This document shows, piece by piece, positions 1 through 9,111 of a stretch of DNA of 64,000 bases. The position numbers were made by a program, and so were the translations under genes. The notes beneath the pieces are model-generated. The model was given only the letters and a program-made list of their open reading frames with translations, did not search any database and had not been told where the DNA came from. The stretch lies in assembly GCA_030950365.1 (NCBI GenBank), contig JAUZRQ010000095.1, positions 1 to 64,000 on the forward strand, in the 5' to 3' direction. The stretch's first letter is position 1, and each line of letters opens with the position of its first letter. The DNA comes from Candidatus Zhuqueibacterota bacterium. Lineage in GTDB: Bacteria; Zhuqueibacterota; Zhuqueibacteria; Zhuqueibacterales; Geothermadaptataceae.

Positions 1-1436
1 GGCACTTGCAAAAACTCCGGCTCGCTGATGGCATACTCCTTCAGCGCTGGCATTTCATTGGCCTCGATGATGTCGATACGCGCGCCGTTGATTTTTCGCA
101 GAGTCACCATGGTCGGCCGGGTAACGTCGGAAAAATAATCGATGTAATATCGGAAATTAGGAGACAACACCACCCGGTGCCACCCAGGCCGGCGGCTGAT
201 GCGCCAGCGCTTCTTGCCATTGAATTTGATGCCGAACAGGTGACGTTCCAGCGGGCTTACTTCGGTGGACATATAGTAAATCGTTTTGTGTTTTTCATCC
301 ACCCCGACGATGGACACGGCGTCCCACTCGCCGCGGGTGATTGCCCGCAGATCGCCGGTCTGTAAATCGCACATATACAGGTGCTTCCAGCCATCGCGGC
401 GCGACGACCAGATGAAATGGCGGCCGTCGTTCAAAAAGCGCCAGTCGTCGGTGATATCGATCCAGCCGTTCTCCATGCGCTCCTCGAACAGCACGCGCGT
501 GCTCCCGGTGACCACATCGGCTAGCAGAAATTCGAGATGGTTCTGATCGCGGTTGAGGCGCAGAATGGCCAGAGTCCGCGGGCTTTTCGTCCATTTGATG
601 CGCGGGATGTAGATATCGTCATTGTCACCGAGATCCATCCAGGTGGTGGCTCCGGTTTTCACCTCCACCACGCCAATCTGCACGATGGAGTTGGGATCGC
701 CGGCTTTGGGATAACGCATGGTTTCCACCTGGTTGTGCGTGGGAATGTAATCCACGATGGGAAACTCGGGCACGCGGCTCTGATCCAATCTCCAGAAGGC
801 GATGCGTTTGCCGTCCGGGCTCCAGAAAAATCCGGTGCGGATTCCGAACTCTTCCTCATACACCCAGTCGAACTGGCCGATGAGGATGGTTTCGCTGGCG
901 TCGGTGGTCAGTTGCTTCTCCGCGCCAGTGCCGATATCGAGCACGGTCAGGTTGCCGTTTTTCAAATAGGCCAATTTTTTGCCGTCCGGCGAGAACTGCG
1001 GATCGCGCTCGCGCGCCTCGTCGTTGGTGAGCCGCTTGACTTCGCCGGTCTTGCTGTCGTACAGATACAGATCATTGCCCGAAGGCAGCAGAATGTGCCG
1101 CTGGTCCGGCGACCAGAAGTAGTTGCCGAGGGTAAAGCGTTTTTCCCTGCGCTCTTCGGCCAGAACGCCGACTTTTTCGGAATCGATGAAAATCTCGCGC
1201 TTGCGCGTGCGCACATCATAGCTCCAGATATTGCGCCGGCCGGTCTCCGGATCGCGCTGGTAATAGGTGAATTTCCGGCTGTTGGGCATCCATTGCAGGC
1301 CGGAGACGTATTTGCCGCGCAGGGCTGGGTTCTCGTAGATATCCTCGACGGTCAGTTGCTTTTGCGCAACGGCGTCGAGATGGGATAAAAGGACAGCGCT
1401 TAACGCAAGGCCAACCCAAAAGCGTTTCCGTATCAC
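1..1436 (-). CDS. DPP IV-type S9 peptidase, N-terminal part (cut by window edge)
   Basis: The frame is open from a GTG at 1436 to the left edge, giving about 478 residues. The GTG is preceded by a strong AAGGAGG ribosome site, and no ATG fits. The product begins with a hydrophobic signal peptide ending near AVAQ, then shows repeated beta-propeller blades (SPDQRH, FSPDGKKLAY, WSPDGKRIAFW). The segment FDWVYEEEF matches the double-glutamate motif with which dipeptidyl peptidase IV enzymes hold the substrate N-terminus. The catalytic Ser-Asp-His domain would lie beyond the edge. The likely role is periplasmic or secreted removal of Xaa-Pro dipeptides from peptides. A second S9 peptidase lies at 16564. 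The family call is firm; activity cannot be judged without the C-terminal domain. Confidence 0.9.
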   Translation of the reverse strand, partial: MIRKRFWVGLALSAVLLSHLDAVAQKQLTVEDIYENPALRGKYVSGLQWMPNSRKFTYYQRDPETGRRNIWSYDVRTRKREIFIDSEKVGVLAEERREKRFTLGNYFWSPDQRHILLPSGNDLYLYDSKTGEVKRLTNDEARERDPQFSPDGKKLAYLKNGNLTVLDIGTGAEKQLTTDASETILIGQFDWVYEEEFGIRTGFFWSPDGKRIAFWRLDQSRVPEFPIVDYIPTHNQVETMRYPKAGDPNSIVQIGVVEVKTGATTWMDLGDNDDIYIPRIKWTKSPRTLAILRLNRDQNHLEFLLADVVTGSTRVLFEERMENGWIDITDDWRFLNDGRHFIWSSRRDGWKHLYMCDLQTGDLRAITRGEWDAVSIVGVDEKHKTIYYMSTEVSPLERHLFGIKFNGKKRWRISRRPGWHRVVLSPNFRYYIDYFSDVTRPTMVTLRKINGARIDIIEANEMPALKEYAISEPEFLQV

Positions 1437-1608
1437 ATTCTCCTCCTTAAGATTTCCAGACAATTTACTGTTGGTCTTTGTTTTGACTCAGGCATAATCA
1501 AAATAGAAAACCTCTCGCGGCGGCGCGGAGTGCGTAGGGATTTTTCAAATCCTGATAAACCAAATAAGCGCGGGCGTTGGTGTCCTTAACAGACATCATC
1601 CGCGCTTG

Positions 1609-1626
1609 ATCCGCGTGCATCCGTGG
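1609..1626. repeat. Dispersed intergenic repeat, copy 1
   Basis: The 18 bases ATCCGCGTGCATCCGTGG match 34369-34386 (ATCTGCGTCCATCCGTGG) at 16 positions. Both copies lie between genes and on the same strand. Short intergenic sequences of this type recur in many genomes; no function is visible. Confidence 0.4.
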
Positions 1627-1688
1627 CTCTAAAAAGCCTTCGATCCATGCTTCATCCGAAAACCAGGATGCTGAACCCCAAATCAGCT

Positions 1689-2372
1689 CTATTCGGAAAC
1701 ATCCGATGTTTGCTCTGCGGCGAGGGCGTCTTTTTCCTGCTGATCCTTCAAATCGGCGGCCTGCAGCAGACTGCGCAGGGCCATGATCGTGAAAAACAGA
1801 ATGATCACCGCGCCCAGCATGCTGGCCTGCAGCAGGGTCCCGCGACGGATCATTTCGATAAGGATCAACACGGCGATGATGATGCGCATTTCGGTGGGAC
1901 CGAGCTGAAACGCATCGATGCTGTACGAATCGGTGATTTTGTAACGCAGCAGTGCGATCAGCATCAGTCCGCCGTACGCCAGCAGGAACACGAACGGCAG
2001 CCACCGGTAGGTGTCAAAATACACGTAAAAGCCCATCACCACCAGAAACATGGACAGCCAGTCCACCACGATATCGAGACAGAAGCCATACCATTTGCGC
2101 GGGATGTTGCGGTAGTAGGCCAGCCGGCCGTCCAGCGAATCGCCGAACCAGTTGACGGCCAACCCAATGATGCTGATCAGCAGGGCGATGCGCAGATAAT
2201 GTCCCATCCAGAATCCGGCAAACACCAGAAGCGATCCCAGCACCCCGATGGCCGTGAGCCGGTTCGGTGTGATCCAAGCGGGCATTCGTTCGCAGAGATA
2301 TAAAATCAAGCTGGATTCGTAATATTTTAGAAAATTCGTCCGCTCCCGGTCGGAAAAGACTTTTTCAAACAT
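1689..2372 (-). CDS. CDP-alcohol phosphatidyltransferase family membrane protein
   Basis: The product is about 227 residues. It carries the family signature D-x2-D-G-x2-A...G-x3-D-x3-D at D78, D81, G82, A85, G96, D100 and D104, starting at DSLDGRLA. The usual Arg after the Ala is Tyr here. Several hydrophobic helices surround the motif, as in inner-membrane enzymes that exchange CMP for an alcohol during phospholipid synthesis. The alcohol substrate cannot be told from sequence. I prefer the ATG at 2372 (MFEKVFSD), preceded by CAGGGC, over an in-frame ATG at 2405 that has only AT-rich sequence before it. The C-terminal tail is charged and probably cytoplasmic. It stands alone and is divergent from the hydrolase at 2471. 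Confidence 0.85.
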   Translation of the reverse strand: MFEKVFSDRERTNFLKYYESSLILYLCERMPAWITPNRLTAIGVLGSLLVFAGFWMGHYLRIALLISIIGLAVNWFGDSLDGRLAYYRNIPRKWYGFCLDIVVDWLSMFLVVMGFYVYFDTYRWLPFVFLLAYGGLMLIALLRYKITDSYSIDAFQLGPTEMRIIIAVLILIEMIRRGTLLQASMLGAVIILFFTIMALRSLLQAADLKDQQEKDALAAEQTSDVSE

Positions 2373-2470
2373 GGAATGCCCTGATTTAATCATTGAAAAT
2401 ATCATTTTTTTTAAATATATAAAAATGAGCGGCTAAGACAAAGAAAGAATTGCCTGAATAAGACAGAAAT

Positions 2471-3295
2471 ATGAAAAAATCGGGACTTCAGACGGATTTT
2501 ATCAAATTTTTGGGAACCGGCGGCGCGCGTTTTGTGGTAACCGAGCAACTGCGCGCCAGCGGTGGCGTGTGGCTGTCTCTGGATGGCGTGAATCTGTGGC
2601 TCGACCCCGGGCCCGGCGCCCTGGTGCGGGCGCTAAACAGCCGGCCCAAACTGGACCCGAAAATCCTGGATGCGGTTATCCTCAGCCACCGGCATATTGA
2701 CCATAGCAACGATGTGAACATTGTCATCGAAGCGATGACCAACGGCGGCTTCCAGAAGCGTGGTACCGTGTTTGTACCTCTGGATTGCATTGGCGAAGAT
2801 CCAGTAGTGTTCAGCTACGTACGCGACTACGCGCAGGAGCTGCAAATCCTGCAGGCCGGCGGCCGCTACCGCGTACGCCATATCGAATTTGAAACCCCGC
2901 TGCGGCACCAGCATCCGGATGAAACCTATGGTTTCAACTTTTTCTGGAAAGGCCACAAAATTTCCTGGGTGATCGACACGCTGTTTTTTAATGACCTGCT
3001 GCAGCATTACGACGGCGAATTGCTGGTGCTGCACTGTGTGCGGCTGAAACAGCGCGAAAACAAGCCGATATTGCACCTGCATCTGGATGATGTTCGGCGG
3101 TTCCTGCGCGAGGTGCGACCGAAAATGACCGTGCTGACGCACTTTGGCCGCACCATGCTGAACGCCAGACCCTGGGAGCTGGCCGAATCGCTGAGCCAGG
3201 AATTTGGCCTGCCGGTGCGCGCCGCCAGCGACGGCTGGACTCTAAACTTGCGCGATGTCTTCCCTGAAGAGCTGCCGAATCCGGACGAAACATAA
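2471..3295 (+). CDS. MBL-fold metal-dependent hydrolase
   Basis: A 274-residue cytoplasmic protein with the metallo-beta-lactamase signature HRHIDH at residues 73-78. A later Asp in the VIDTLF segment and a His in LTHFGRT complete a likely two-metal site. The N-terminal GTGGAR resembles the start of RNase Z-like and phosphodiesterase-like MBL proteins. No signal peptide is present. The substrate is unknown; a phosphodiester bond in RNA or a small molecule is possible. It lies 144 bases before ddl on the same strand and may share a transcript. The ribosome site is weak. The family assignment is firm, the function is not. Confidence 0.85.
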   Translation: MKKSGLQTDFIKFLGTGGARFVVTEQLRASGGVWLSLDGVNLWLDPGPGALVRALNSRPKLDPKILDAVILSHRHIDHSNDVNIVIEAMTNGGFQKRGTVFVPLDCIGEDPVVFSYVRDYAQELQILQAGGRYRVRHIEFETPLRHQHPDETYGFNFFWKGHKISWVIDTLFFNDLLQHYDGELLVLHCVRLKQRENKPILHLHLDDVRRFLREVRPKMTVLTHFGRTMLNARPWELAESLSQEFGLPVRAASDGWTLNLRDVFPEELPNPDET

Positions 3296-3439
3296 TACAA
3301 ACGGCGGCATGAACTGCTATCGTAAAGCGGGTGCCTTCTCATTGCGATTCGGTCCGCTGCTGAATCCATCTGTGAACAACCCTGTTTGGCGGAAGCCAAC
3401 GGATCAGGATGAAGGATTTGACTTGAACAGGAGCCATTC

Positions 3440-4537
3440 ATGTCCACCAAAATTCATGTAGCGTTGCTCATGGGCGGCCAGTCTGCCGAGCATGAAGTGT
3501 CGTTGCAATCGGCCAAAAACGTTTACGAAGCGCTGGACAAGAGCAAATACGAGGTCACAATCATCGGCATTGATAAAAATGGCGCCTGGCACTGGCTGGA
3601 TGCCGGCGATTTCCTGCTCAACGCCGATAATCCCAAAACGATTGCGCTGCGGCTGACGCATCGCCATCTCGCGATTGCCCCGCATCATCCCACGGAGCCA
3701 TTCCGTGAGGCGGACAGCGGGCGTTCGGTGGGCCGCATAGATGTGGTGTTTCCGGTGTTGCACGGGCCTCTGGGAGAGGACGGTACCATTCAGGGGCTGC
3801 TCAAGATTCTTGATTTGCCGTTTGTCGGGGTGGGAGTGCTGGGCTCCGCGGTGGGCATGGATAAGGACGTCATGAAACGGCTTCTGCGCGACGCACGGTT
3901 GCCCGTGGGCGATTTTCTGGTGTTCACCCGCCAGCAGAGCATCGATTTCGACATAGTGAGCCAGCGACTGGGGCTGCCATTTTTCATCAAACCGGCCAAT
4001 CTCGGCTCATCGGTTGGCATCCACAAAGTGCGCAACCGCGGAGAATTTGAACCGGCGATCAACGATGCGTTTCGCTATGATATCAAGGTAATTATCGAAG
4101 AGTACATCCCCGGTCGCGAAATCGAATGCAGCGTGCTCGGCAACGAAGATCCGGTGGCCTCGTTACCGGGTGAGGTGGTGCCGCATCATGAATTTTATTC
4201 CTATGAGGCCAAGTACATCGACGATCAGGGCGCGGATCTGAACATACCGGCGGAGCTGCCTCAGGACGCCATTGCCGAGGTGCAGAACCTGGCGGTGCGG
4301 GCGTTCCGCACCCTGTGCTGCGAAGGCATGGCGCGAGTGGACTTCTTTCTCCGCAAGGACGGCCGGCTGTTTATCAATGAAATCAACACCATCCCTGGTT
4401 TCACGCGCATCAGCATGTATCCCAAATTGTGGGAAGTGAGCGGTCTGTCCTACTCCCGCCTCCTCGACCGGCTCATCGAGCTGGCGCTGGAGAGGCACCG
4501 GCGCGATCGCGCGTTAAGTTCACAAATGAATTTTTAA
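3440..4537 (+). CDS. ddl: D-alanine--D-alanine ligase
   Basis: A 365-residue ATP-grasp enzyme that joins two D-alanines for the peptidoglycan precursor in the cytoplasm. The N-terminal ALLMGGQSAEHEVSL, the central FPVLHGPLGEDGTIQG and the C-terminal FINEINTIPGFT (metal-binding Glu and Asn) are typical of Ddl. SSVGIHKV corresponds to the loop that closes over ATP. Length agrees with the family, usually 300-370 residues. Ribosome site AGGAG lies a few bases before the ATG. It is one of several peptidoglycan genes in the window, with the bifunctional PBP at 10371 and the lytic transglycosylase at 22144. No VanA-type signature is evident, so a D-Ala-D-Ala product is expected. Confidence 0.95.
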   Translation: MSTKIHVALLMGGQSAEHEVSLQSAKNVYEALDKSKYEVTIIGIDKNGAWHWLDAGDFLLNADNPKTIALRLTHRHLAIAPHHPTEPFREADSGRSVGRIDVVFPVLHGPLGEDGTIQGLLKILDLPFVGVGVLGSAVGMDKDVMKRLLRDARLPVGDFLVFTRQQSIDFDIVSQRLGLPFFIKPANLGSSVGIHKVRNRGEFEPAINDAFRYDIKVIIEEYIPGREIECSVLGNEDPVASLPGEVVPHHEFYSYEAKYIDDQGADLNIPAELPQDAIAEVQNLAVRAFRTLCCEGMARVDFFLRKDGRLFINEINTIPGFTRISMYPKLWEVSGLSYSRLLDRLIELALERHRRDRALSSQMNF

Positions 4538-4871
4538 GCAACATCAATTACAAAATTTTCATTTCTGATTCGGCATCACTGTCCCCACAGGTACACTGCC
4601 TGCCAGACGTGACCGGATCGGGACAGGGTTTGCAACACTTTGAATGCGTTTCGTGCTGAAATTTAAGAATCTGTTTAAATTCATCTGCGATGGCACACCA
4701 TTTGTTTCCTATCCTGCATCGCATTATGAATTTTTGCTGATGACTTTCATAAAAGTTCCCAATCCGTGCTTCATGAAAATCGTGCGAATAGCGGAGCCGT
4801 TCAGCCAATGCCCGTTGCACCCCTGAAAGCCGCCTTTTGAAATCGCTATTCGCAACATCATGGAGAACGCC
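4538..4871. other. Intergenic region with an 11-bp inverted repeat
   Basis: These 334 bases hold no convincing gene. Perfect inverted arms (TGCGAATAGCG at 4783-4793 and its complement at 4844-4854) are 50 bases apart and end 18 bases before the esterase start. They could form a leader structure or be an operator pair. No clear promoter or terminator is seen. Confidence 0.4.
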
Positions 4872-5852
4872 GTGTTTACGAATCGATTCTATTGTATTGT
4901 CGTGCTGACAACCACCCTCATTCTGCTGGGGATATATGCAGACAGCCTCGCCCAGAAACGCCTGCCACGGCAGCGCAAAAAGTTCGAGTGGGTCAGTCCG
5001 ATCGTTGAGGTGCCCGGTGTGCACCAACGCATCTTTTACAGCAAGATCGTGCAATCCAGGGTTAGCTATCACATTTATCTCCCGCCACACTATGAAAAAG
5101 ACGCCAACCGCCGCTTTCCCGTGCTGTACTGGTTGCACGGCAGCGGCCCGCGGCCGATAACGAGCATCCGCTTTCTTGTCAATTGGTTTGATGAAGCGAT
5201 CGGGGCGGGGAAAATGCCGCCGGTTCTCGTCGTGTTTCCTTATGGCAGGCAGACCATGTGGTGCGATTCTAAAGATGGCAGTGTGCCCATAGAAAGCGTG
5301 TTCATTAACGAGCTCATTCAGGATGTTGATTCCACCTTCCGCACCGTACCCACGCGTAAAAGCCGATTGATCGAAGGTTTCAGCATGGGCGGCTACGGCG
5401 CGCTACGTCTGGGATTCAAATATCCCGACCTGTTCGGCACCGTTTCCAGCCTATCCGGTGGGCCACTGCAGCCGGTCTTCAGTTTTTCGCTGCGGGCCAG
5501 CGATCGCCTCCGCAAAATGGTGCTACGGCGCGTGTATGGAGGCGACATGGAGTATTTCAAAGCACAGAGCCCATGGCGGCTGGTTGAACAAAACGCCGAT
5601 GCGATTCGTGGCCAAATCCGCATCCGGCTGGTCATCGGAGATCAGGATGCAATGTTGCAGGTCACGCGCGCATTCGAGGCCCATCTGACCGAACTGAATA
5701 TTCCGCACTCGTTTACAATGCTGCCTGGCGTTGGCCACAAGCCGGAGGCCGTTCTCAACGCTCTCGGCGGGGCCAACTGGGAATTTTACCGCCAGGTTTT
5801 CCAGATGCAATCCACAGTATCCAAAAACGACAGCAGCACGGTAGAGCATTAG
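4872..5852 (+). CDS. Secreted esterase, alpha/beta-hydrolase (esterase D/feruloyl esterase type)
   Basis: The product is about 326 residues. The nucleophile motif GFSMGGYGALRLG puts the catalytic Ser near residue 171. An acid in VIGDQD and a His in GVGHKPE complete the triad, as in the putative-esterase family (PF00756-like) that includes carbohydrate and acyl esterases. YWLHGSG supplies the oxyanion region. I choose GTG at 4872 because GGAG lies six bases before it and the result starts directly with a signal peptide (FTNRFYCIVVLTTTLILLG ending ...SLAQ). The ATG at 4860 has no ribosome site. The enzyme is probably periplasmic or secreted. The natural substrate is not predictable. Confidence 0.88.
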   Translation: MFTNRFYCIVVLTTTLILLGIYADSLAQKRLPRQRKKFEWVSPIVEVPGVHQRIFYSKIVQSRVSYHIYLPPHYEKDANRRFPVLYWLHGSGPRPITSIRFLVNWFDEAIGAGKMPPVLVVFPYGRQTMWCDSKDGSVPIESVFINELIQDVDSTFRTVPTRKSRLIEGFSMGGYGALRLGFKYPDLFGTVSSLSGGPLQPVFSFSLRASDRLRKMVLRRVYGGDMEYFKAQSPWRLVEQNADAIRGQIRIRLVIGDQDAMLQVTRAFEAHLTELNIPHSFTMLPGVGHKPEAVLNALGGANWEFYRQVFQMQSTVSKNDSSTVEH

Positions 5853-5950
5853 TGTTGTGATGGTAATGACCGATTGGCTCAAGGACTCTCTATATTGAGG
5901 CCTAAACCGAAAACTAATCAATTTCATTGTTTTACGCCATAAGGAGAGCT

Positions 5951-7435
5951 ATGAAAGGAGCAACGCAAACGCAGAACATGAGGTACACCTCGGCCGGAGA
6001 ATGGAAGCCGCGTCCGTTTCCATCTGCGGCCAACTGGGGTCGCACCCAGGCACAGCACCTGTTCATGCGCGCCGCCTTTGGTGCCTCACATCAAGAATTG
6101 AAAGGTATCCTCGATGCCAATATTCCGCGCACGCAATTGGTGGACATTCTGCTCAAGGATGAGCCTCTGCCACCGCCGCCCGGTGACTGGATCAACGAAC
6201 CGTACATCCCACGCGGACTGACGCGCGACCAGCGGCGGGAATTGCAGCGCAAAAACCGCGAGCGTCTGCGCGATCTGCTGCTGTGGTGGATGACACTGAT
6301 GGCCAAAACGCCTTTGAATCTGCGTGAGAAAATGGTGCTCTTCTGGCATGGCCATTTTGTGGTGGAAGCCAGCGTAGTCAAAGTCGCGCAATTCCTGTAC
6401 CGCTACCTGCACATGTTGCGCAAAAATGCGCTCGGTAATTTCCGCACGTTTTTGAAAGAAATGTGGCGCGATCCAGCTATGATGATCTACCTCAATGGCA
6501 ACCAGAACCGAAAACAAAAACCCAATGAAAATTTTGCCCGTGAGCTCTTGGAACTGTTCACCATGGGTGTGGATACCCTGTACACCGAAGAAGACATCAA
6601 AGAGGCGGCTCGGGCTTTTACCGGTTGGCAGGTGAGTGGTGAGACCCTGTCCAGCTATTTTGTGCCCGGCCGGCACGACTATGGCGTCAAGTCGTTCCTT
6701 GGCAGGCGCGGCAATTTTTCCGGCGATGATATCGTGGATATTATCCTGGAACAGCCGGTGACCGCCGAATTCATTTGCCGGAAATTGTATCGCTTTTTTG
6801 TGTCGCCCGAGGTAAATGAAGAGCACGTGAAAGAACTGGCGCAGATTTTTCGCATGAACGATTATGAAATCAAACCGGTGATGCGCGAGATTTTGAATGC
6901 GGATTACTTTTATGATCCGGGCAACATGGGCTCTATCATCAAATGTCCGATTCAACTGGCCATCAGCCTGCTTCGACAAATGACGCCGGACAGCGTGGAT
7001 CCGCTGTACATCTACTCCGCCTCTAAAACTCTCGGCCAGGTCATGCTGGATCCGCCCAATGTGGCCGGCTGGCCCGGACAGCGCTCCTGGATCAGCCCCA
7101 TCACCCTGGCGTCCCGCGCTTATTTTGGCGAGGCAGCCATCCTTGGCGGCCGCATCGACCGTAGCAATTTCAACCGCCGCCAGAAGCCGATCCAGATCGA
7201 TGTCATGGCGTTTGCGCGCTCGTTCGGCACCGATCATCCGCGGGAATTGTTGGACCGCTGGCTCGAGCACCTGCTGCCGCTGGAGCCGGCGCCAGTGACC
7301 AAAGATTTTCTGCTCAGCGTGCTTCTGGAAGGCTCGGCCGAGAACGACTGGTCGCTGGATTACACCGGCGTGGAAACGCGAGTGCAAAATTGCCTCGCGG
7401 AAATTCTCAAACTGCCCGAATACCAACTCATGTAG
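5951..7435 (+). CDS. DUF1800 family protein
   Basis: A 494-residue protein recognised as DUF1800 by FWHGHFVVEAS, NFARELLELFTMGVD, EAARAFTGWQV and CRKLYRFFVS. Start ATG 5951 follows AAGGAGAG; an in-frame upstream ATG lacks such a site. No ordinary signal peptide is visible at the N-terminus. The gene is 20 bases before a DUF1501 gene, and the two families occur together in many environmental bacteria. Their biochemical role is not established; in some lineages they are linked to cell-surface or polysaccharide functions. The near-adjacent start with its own strong ribosome site indicates one transcript. Confidence 0.9.
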   Translation: MKGATQTQNMRYTSAGEWKPRPFPSAANWGRTQAQHLFMRAAFGASHQELKGILDANIPRTQLVDILLKDEPLPPPPGDWINEPYIPRGLTRDQRRELQRKNRERLRDLLLWWMTLMAKTPLNLREKMVLFWHGHFVVEASVVKVAQFLYRYLHMLRKNALGNFRTFLKEMWRDPAMMIYLNGNQNRKQKPNENFARELLELFTMGVDTLYTEEDIKEAARAFTGWQVSGETLSSYFVPGRHDYGVKSFLGRRGNFSGDDIVDIILEQPVTAEFICRKLYRFFVSPEVNEEHVKELAQIFRMNDYEIKPVMREILNADYFYDPGNMGSIIKCPIQLAISLLRQMTPDSVDPLYIYSASKTLGQVMLDPPNVAGWPGQRSWISPITLASRAYFGEAAILGGRIDRSNFNRRQKPIQIDVMAFARSFGTDHPRELLDRWLEHLLPLEPAPVTKDFLLSVLLEGSAENDWSLDYTGVETRVQNCLAEILKLPEYQLM

Positions 7436-7455
7436 GCATAAATCAAGGAGATGGC

Positions 7456-9006
7456 ATGAAACGGCGCGAATTCATTCAATGTCTGTTGCCGCTGGCAGGA
7501 ATGCCGCTGGTGTTTCCCATGTGGAGCGTGGCCAATGCGCTGGGCCAATCGCGATTGCGCAAATTCGCTTCCGTGCCCGATGACGGCCGCGTACTTGTGC
7601 TAGTACAACTGGCCGGCGGCAACGACGGCCTCAACACCATTGTGCCCTATGGTCATGATGAATATTACAACTTTCGACCCCAGCTCGCCATTCCGAAACA
7701 GGACATCCTCGATATCAACGGTGAAATTGGTTTTCATCCTTCGCTGTTGAATCTGAAAAGGTTGCTGGACAACGACCGCCTGGCCATTGTCCAGGGCGTG
7801 GGTTATCCCAATCCCAACCGGTCGCATTTTAAATCCACGGATATCTGGCTCACTGCCTCGGACTCGGACCAGCTTCAGGAAACCGGCTGGCTCGGCCGGT
7901 ATTTCGATCGCGTGTGTCCGCCGGAAGAGGATGCGACCGGCGAAGGTTGCGTTTCCACCGGGCCGCCCGCCATTCAAATCGGCCTGACGTCCTCGCTGGC
8001 CCTGCTGGGCAAAAATCCGCGCGGCATCGCGCTGCGGGACCCGCTGGCGTTCTACAATCTGGTTTCACGGCAAAGCGATTCACACGGCAGCGATCCGTCG
8101 CCGGTACCGCAAACCGCAGCCGAACGCGAGCTGGCCTTTCTGCGAGAAACGGCTACGGCCGCGTTCAGCTATGCAGACGATATCAAAAGCGCATCGGAGC
8201 TGGGCCAAAACACGGTGGACTATCCCTCGACCTCGCTGGCCGAGCAGCTTGCCATCGTGGCGCGGCTCATCGCCGGCGGCCTTTCCACGCGGATTTATGT
8301 GGTGTCCATCAAAGGATTTGATACGCACGCCAACCAGCCGGGCGTGCACGCCAGCCTGCTGCAACAGGTGGCGGATGCCATCTGGGCCTTTCAGCAAGAC
8401 CTCGATAACCTGGGGCTGAGCGATCGCGTGATTGGCATGTGCTTTTCGGAATTCGGTCGGCGTGTTTATGAAAACGCCAGCTCCGGCACCGATCACGGTA
8501 CGGCCGCACCGATGCTACTGTTCGGCAAACCGATCAAAGGCGGCATCTATGGGCCGCATCCCAGTCTAAGCGACCTCGATCGCGGCGATTTAAAATTTGT
8601 GTACGATTTCCGCCAATTGTACGCCACGCTGCTGGATCACTGGTTGGCTTACAGCTCGGCCGAGGTGCTGGGGTCAGCTTATTCCACGCTGCCGGTCATT
8701 GAGAGCAATACCACAGGCACCCGCGGTGAAAATATCATTCCCGACCGCATCTATCTGGCGCAAAACTATCCGAATCCGTTCAATCCGGCAACGACGATCG
8801 AATACGGGCTGCCATCACCGGCCGAAGTGGAAATCTCGGTGTTTAGCATTCTTGGCCGGCGTATCAAGACGCTGTATCAGGGGCACCAGTCGGCGGGGGT
8901 GCATCGCATGCAATGGCGTCCGAATGGGCTTCCCAGCGGCACGTATCTGATTCAATTGCGTGTGGGCGGCGGGAAGTGGGTGCGGAAAGCGCGCTATGTG
9001 AAATAA
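7456..9006 (+). CDS. DUF1501 protein with a C-terminal T9SS-type sorting domain
   Basis: A 516-residue exported protein. The N-terminus MKRREFIQCLLPLAG is a twin-arginine-like signal. The body has DUF1501 hallmarks: GGNDGLNTIVPY, GYPNPNRSHF, GFDTHANQ, FSEFGRR and GTDHGTAAPM, a fold related to sulfatases. The last roughly 85 residues begin LAQNYPNPFNPATTIEY and end in a basic strand, the form of type A T9SS sorting domains in Calditrichota/KSB1. Surface secretion is inferred. Start 7456 follows AAGGAG with a 5-base spacer. It is paired with the DUF1800 gene. The partner and any substrate are unknown. Confidence 0.92.
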   Translation: MKRREFIQCLLPLAGMPLVFPMWSVANALGQSRLRKFASVPDDGRVLVLVQLAGGNDGLNTIVPYGHDEYYNFRPQLAIPKQDILDINGEIGFHPSLLNLKRLLDNDRLAIVQGVGYPNPNRSHFKSTDIWLTASDSDQLQETGWLGRYFDRVCPPEEDATGEGCVSTGPPAIQIGLTSSLALLGKNPRGIALRDPLAFYNLVSRQSDSHGSDPSPVPQTAAERELAFLRETATAAFSYADDIKSASELGQNTVDYPSTSLAEQLAIVARLIAGGLSTRIYVVSIKGFDTHANQPGVHASLLQQVADAIWAFQQDLDNLGLSDRVIGMCFSEFGRRVYENASSGTDHGTAAPMLLFGKPIKGGIYGPHPSLSDLDRGDLKFVYDFRQLYATLLDHWLAYSSAEVLGSAYSTLPVIESNTTGTRGENIIPDRIYLAQNYPNPFNPATTIEYGLPSPAEVEISVFSILGRRIKTLYQGHQSAGVHRMQWRPNGLPSGTYLIQLRVGGGKWVRKARYVK

Positions 9007-9057
9007 TGCAAGTGGTCCATTCCGGCCCCATGGCCGATACAATCAGGGCATAAAAAA

Positions 9058-9093
9058 CGCTCCAATGATAGGTCCGGGCCTACCATTGGAGCG
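9058..9093 (-). terminator. Hairpin terminator of the decayed phosphoesterase gene
   Basis: Arms CGCTCCAATG and CATTGGAGCG pair perfectly, with an inner TAGG/CCTA stem. On the minus strand the hairpin is followed by a run of six T. It lies just after the pseudogene stop at 9112, so it survives although the gene is broken. Confidence 0.8.
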
Positions 9094-9111
9094 GTGTCTG
9101 CTCTAACTAGA

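Noticed and set aside
537-1388. Plus-strand frame of 283 codons at the left edge
   Set aside because: Antisense to the DPP IV-type peptidase, which has a strong ribosome site and blade motifs.
4548-5138. Minus-strand frame of 196 codons spanning the region before the esterase
   Set aside because: It overlaps the esterase signal peptide on the other strand, has no ribosome site and no recognisable domain. The part outside the esterase looked protein-like, but this was not enough.
6086-7426. Minus-strand open frame of about 446 codons
   Set aside because: Antisense to the DUF1800 gene; composition is that of a shadow frame.
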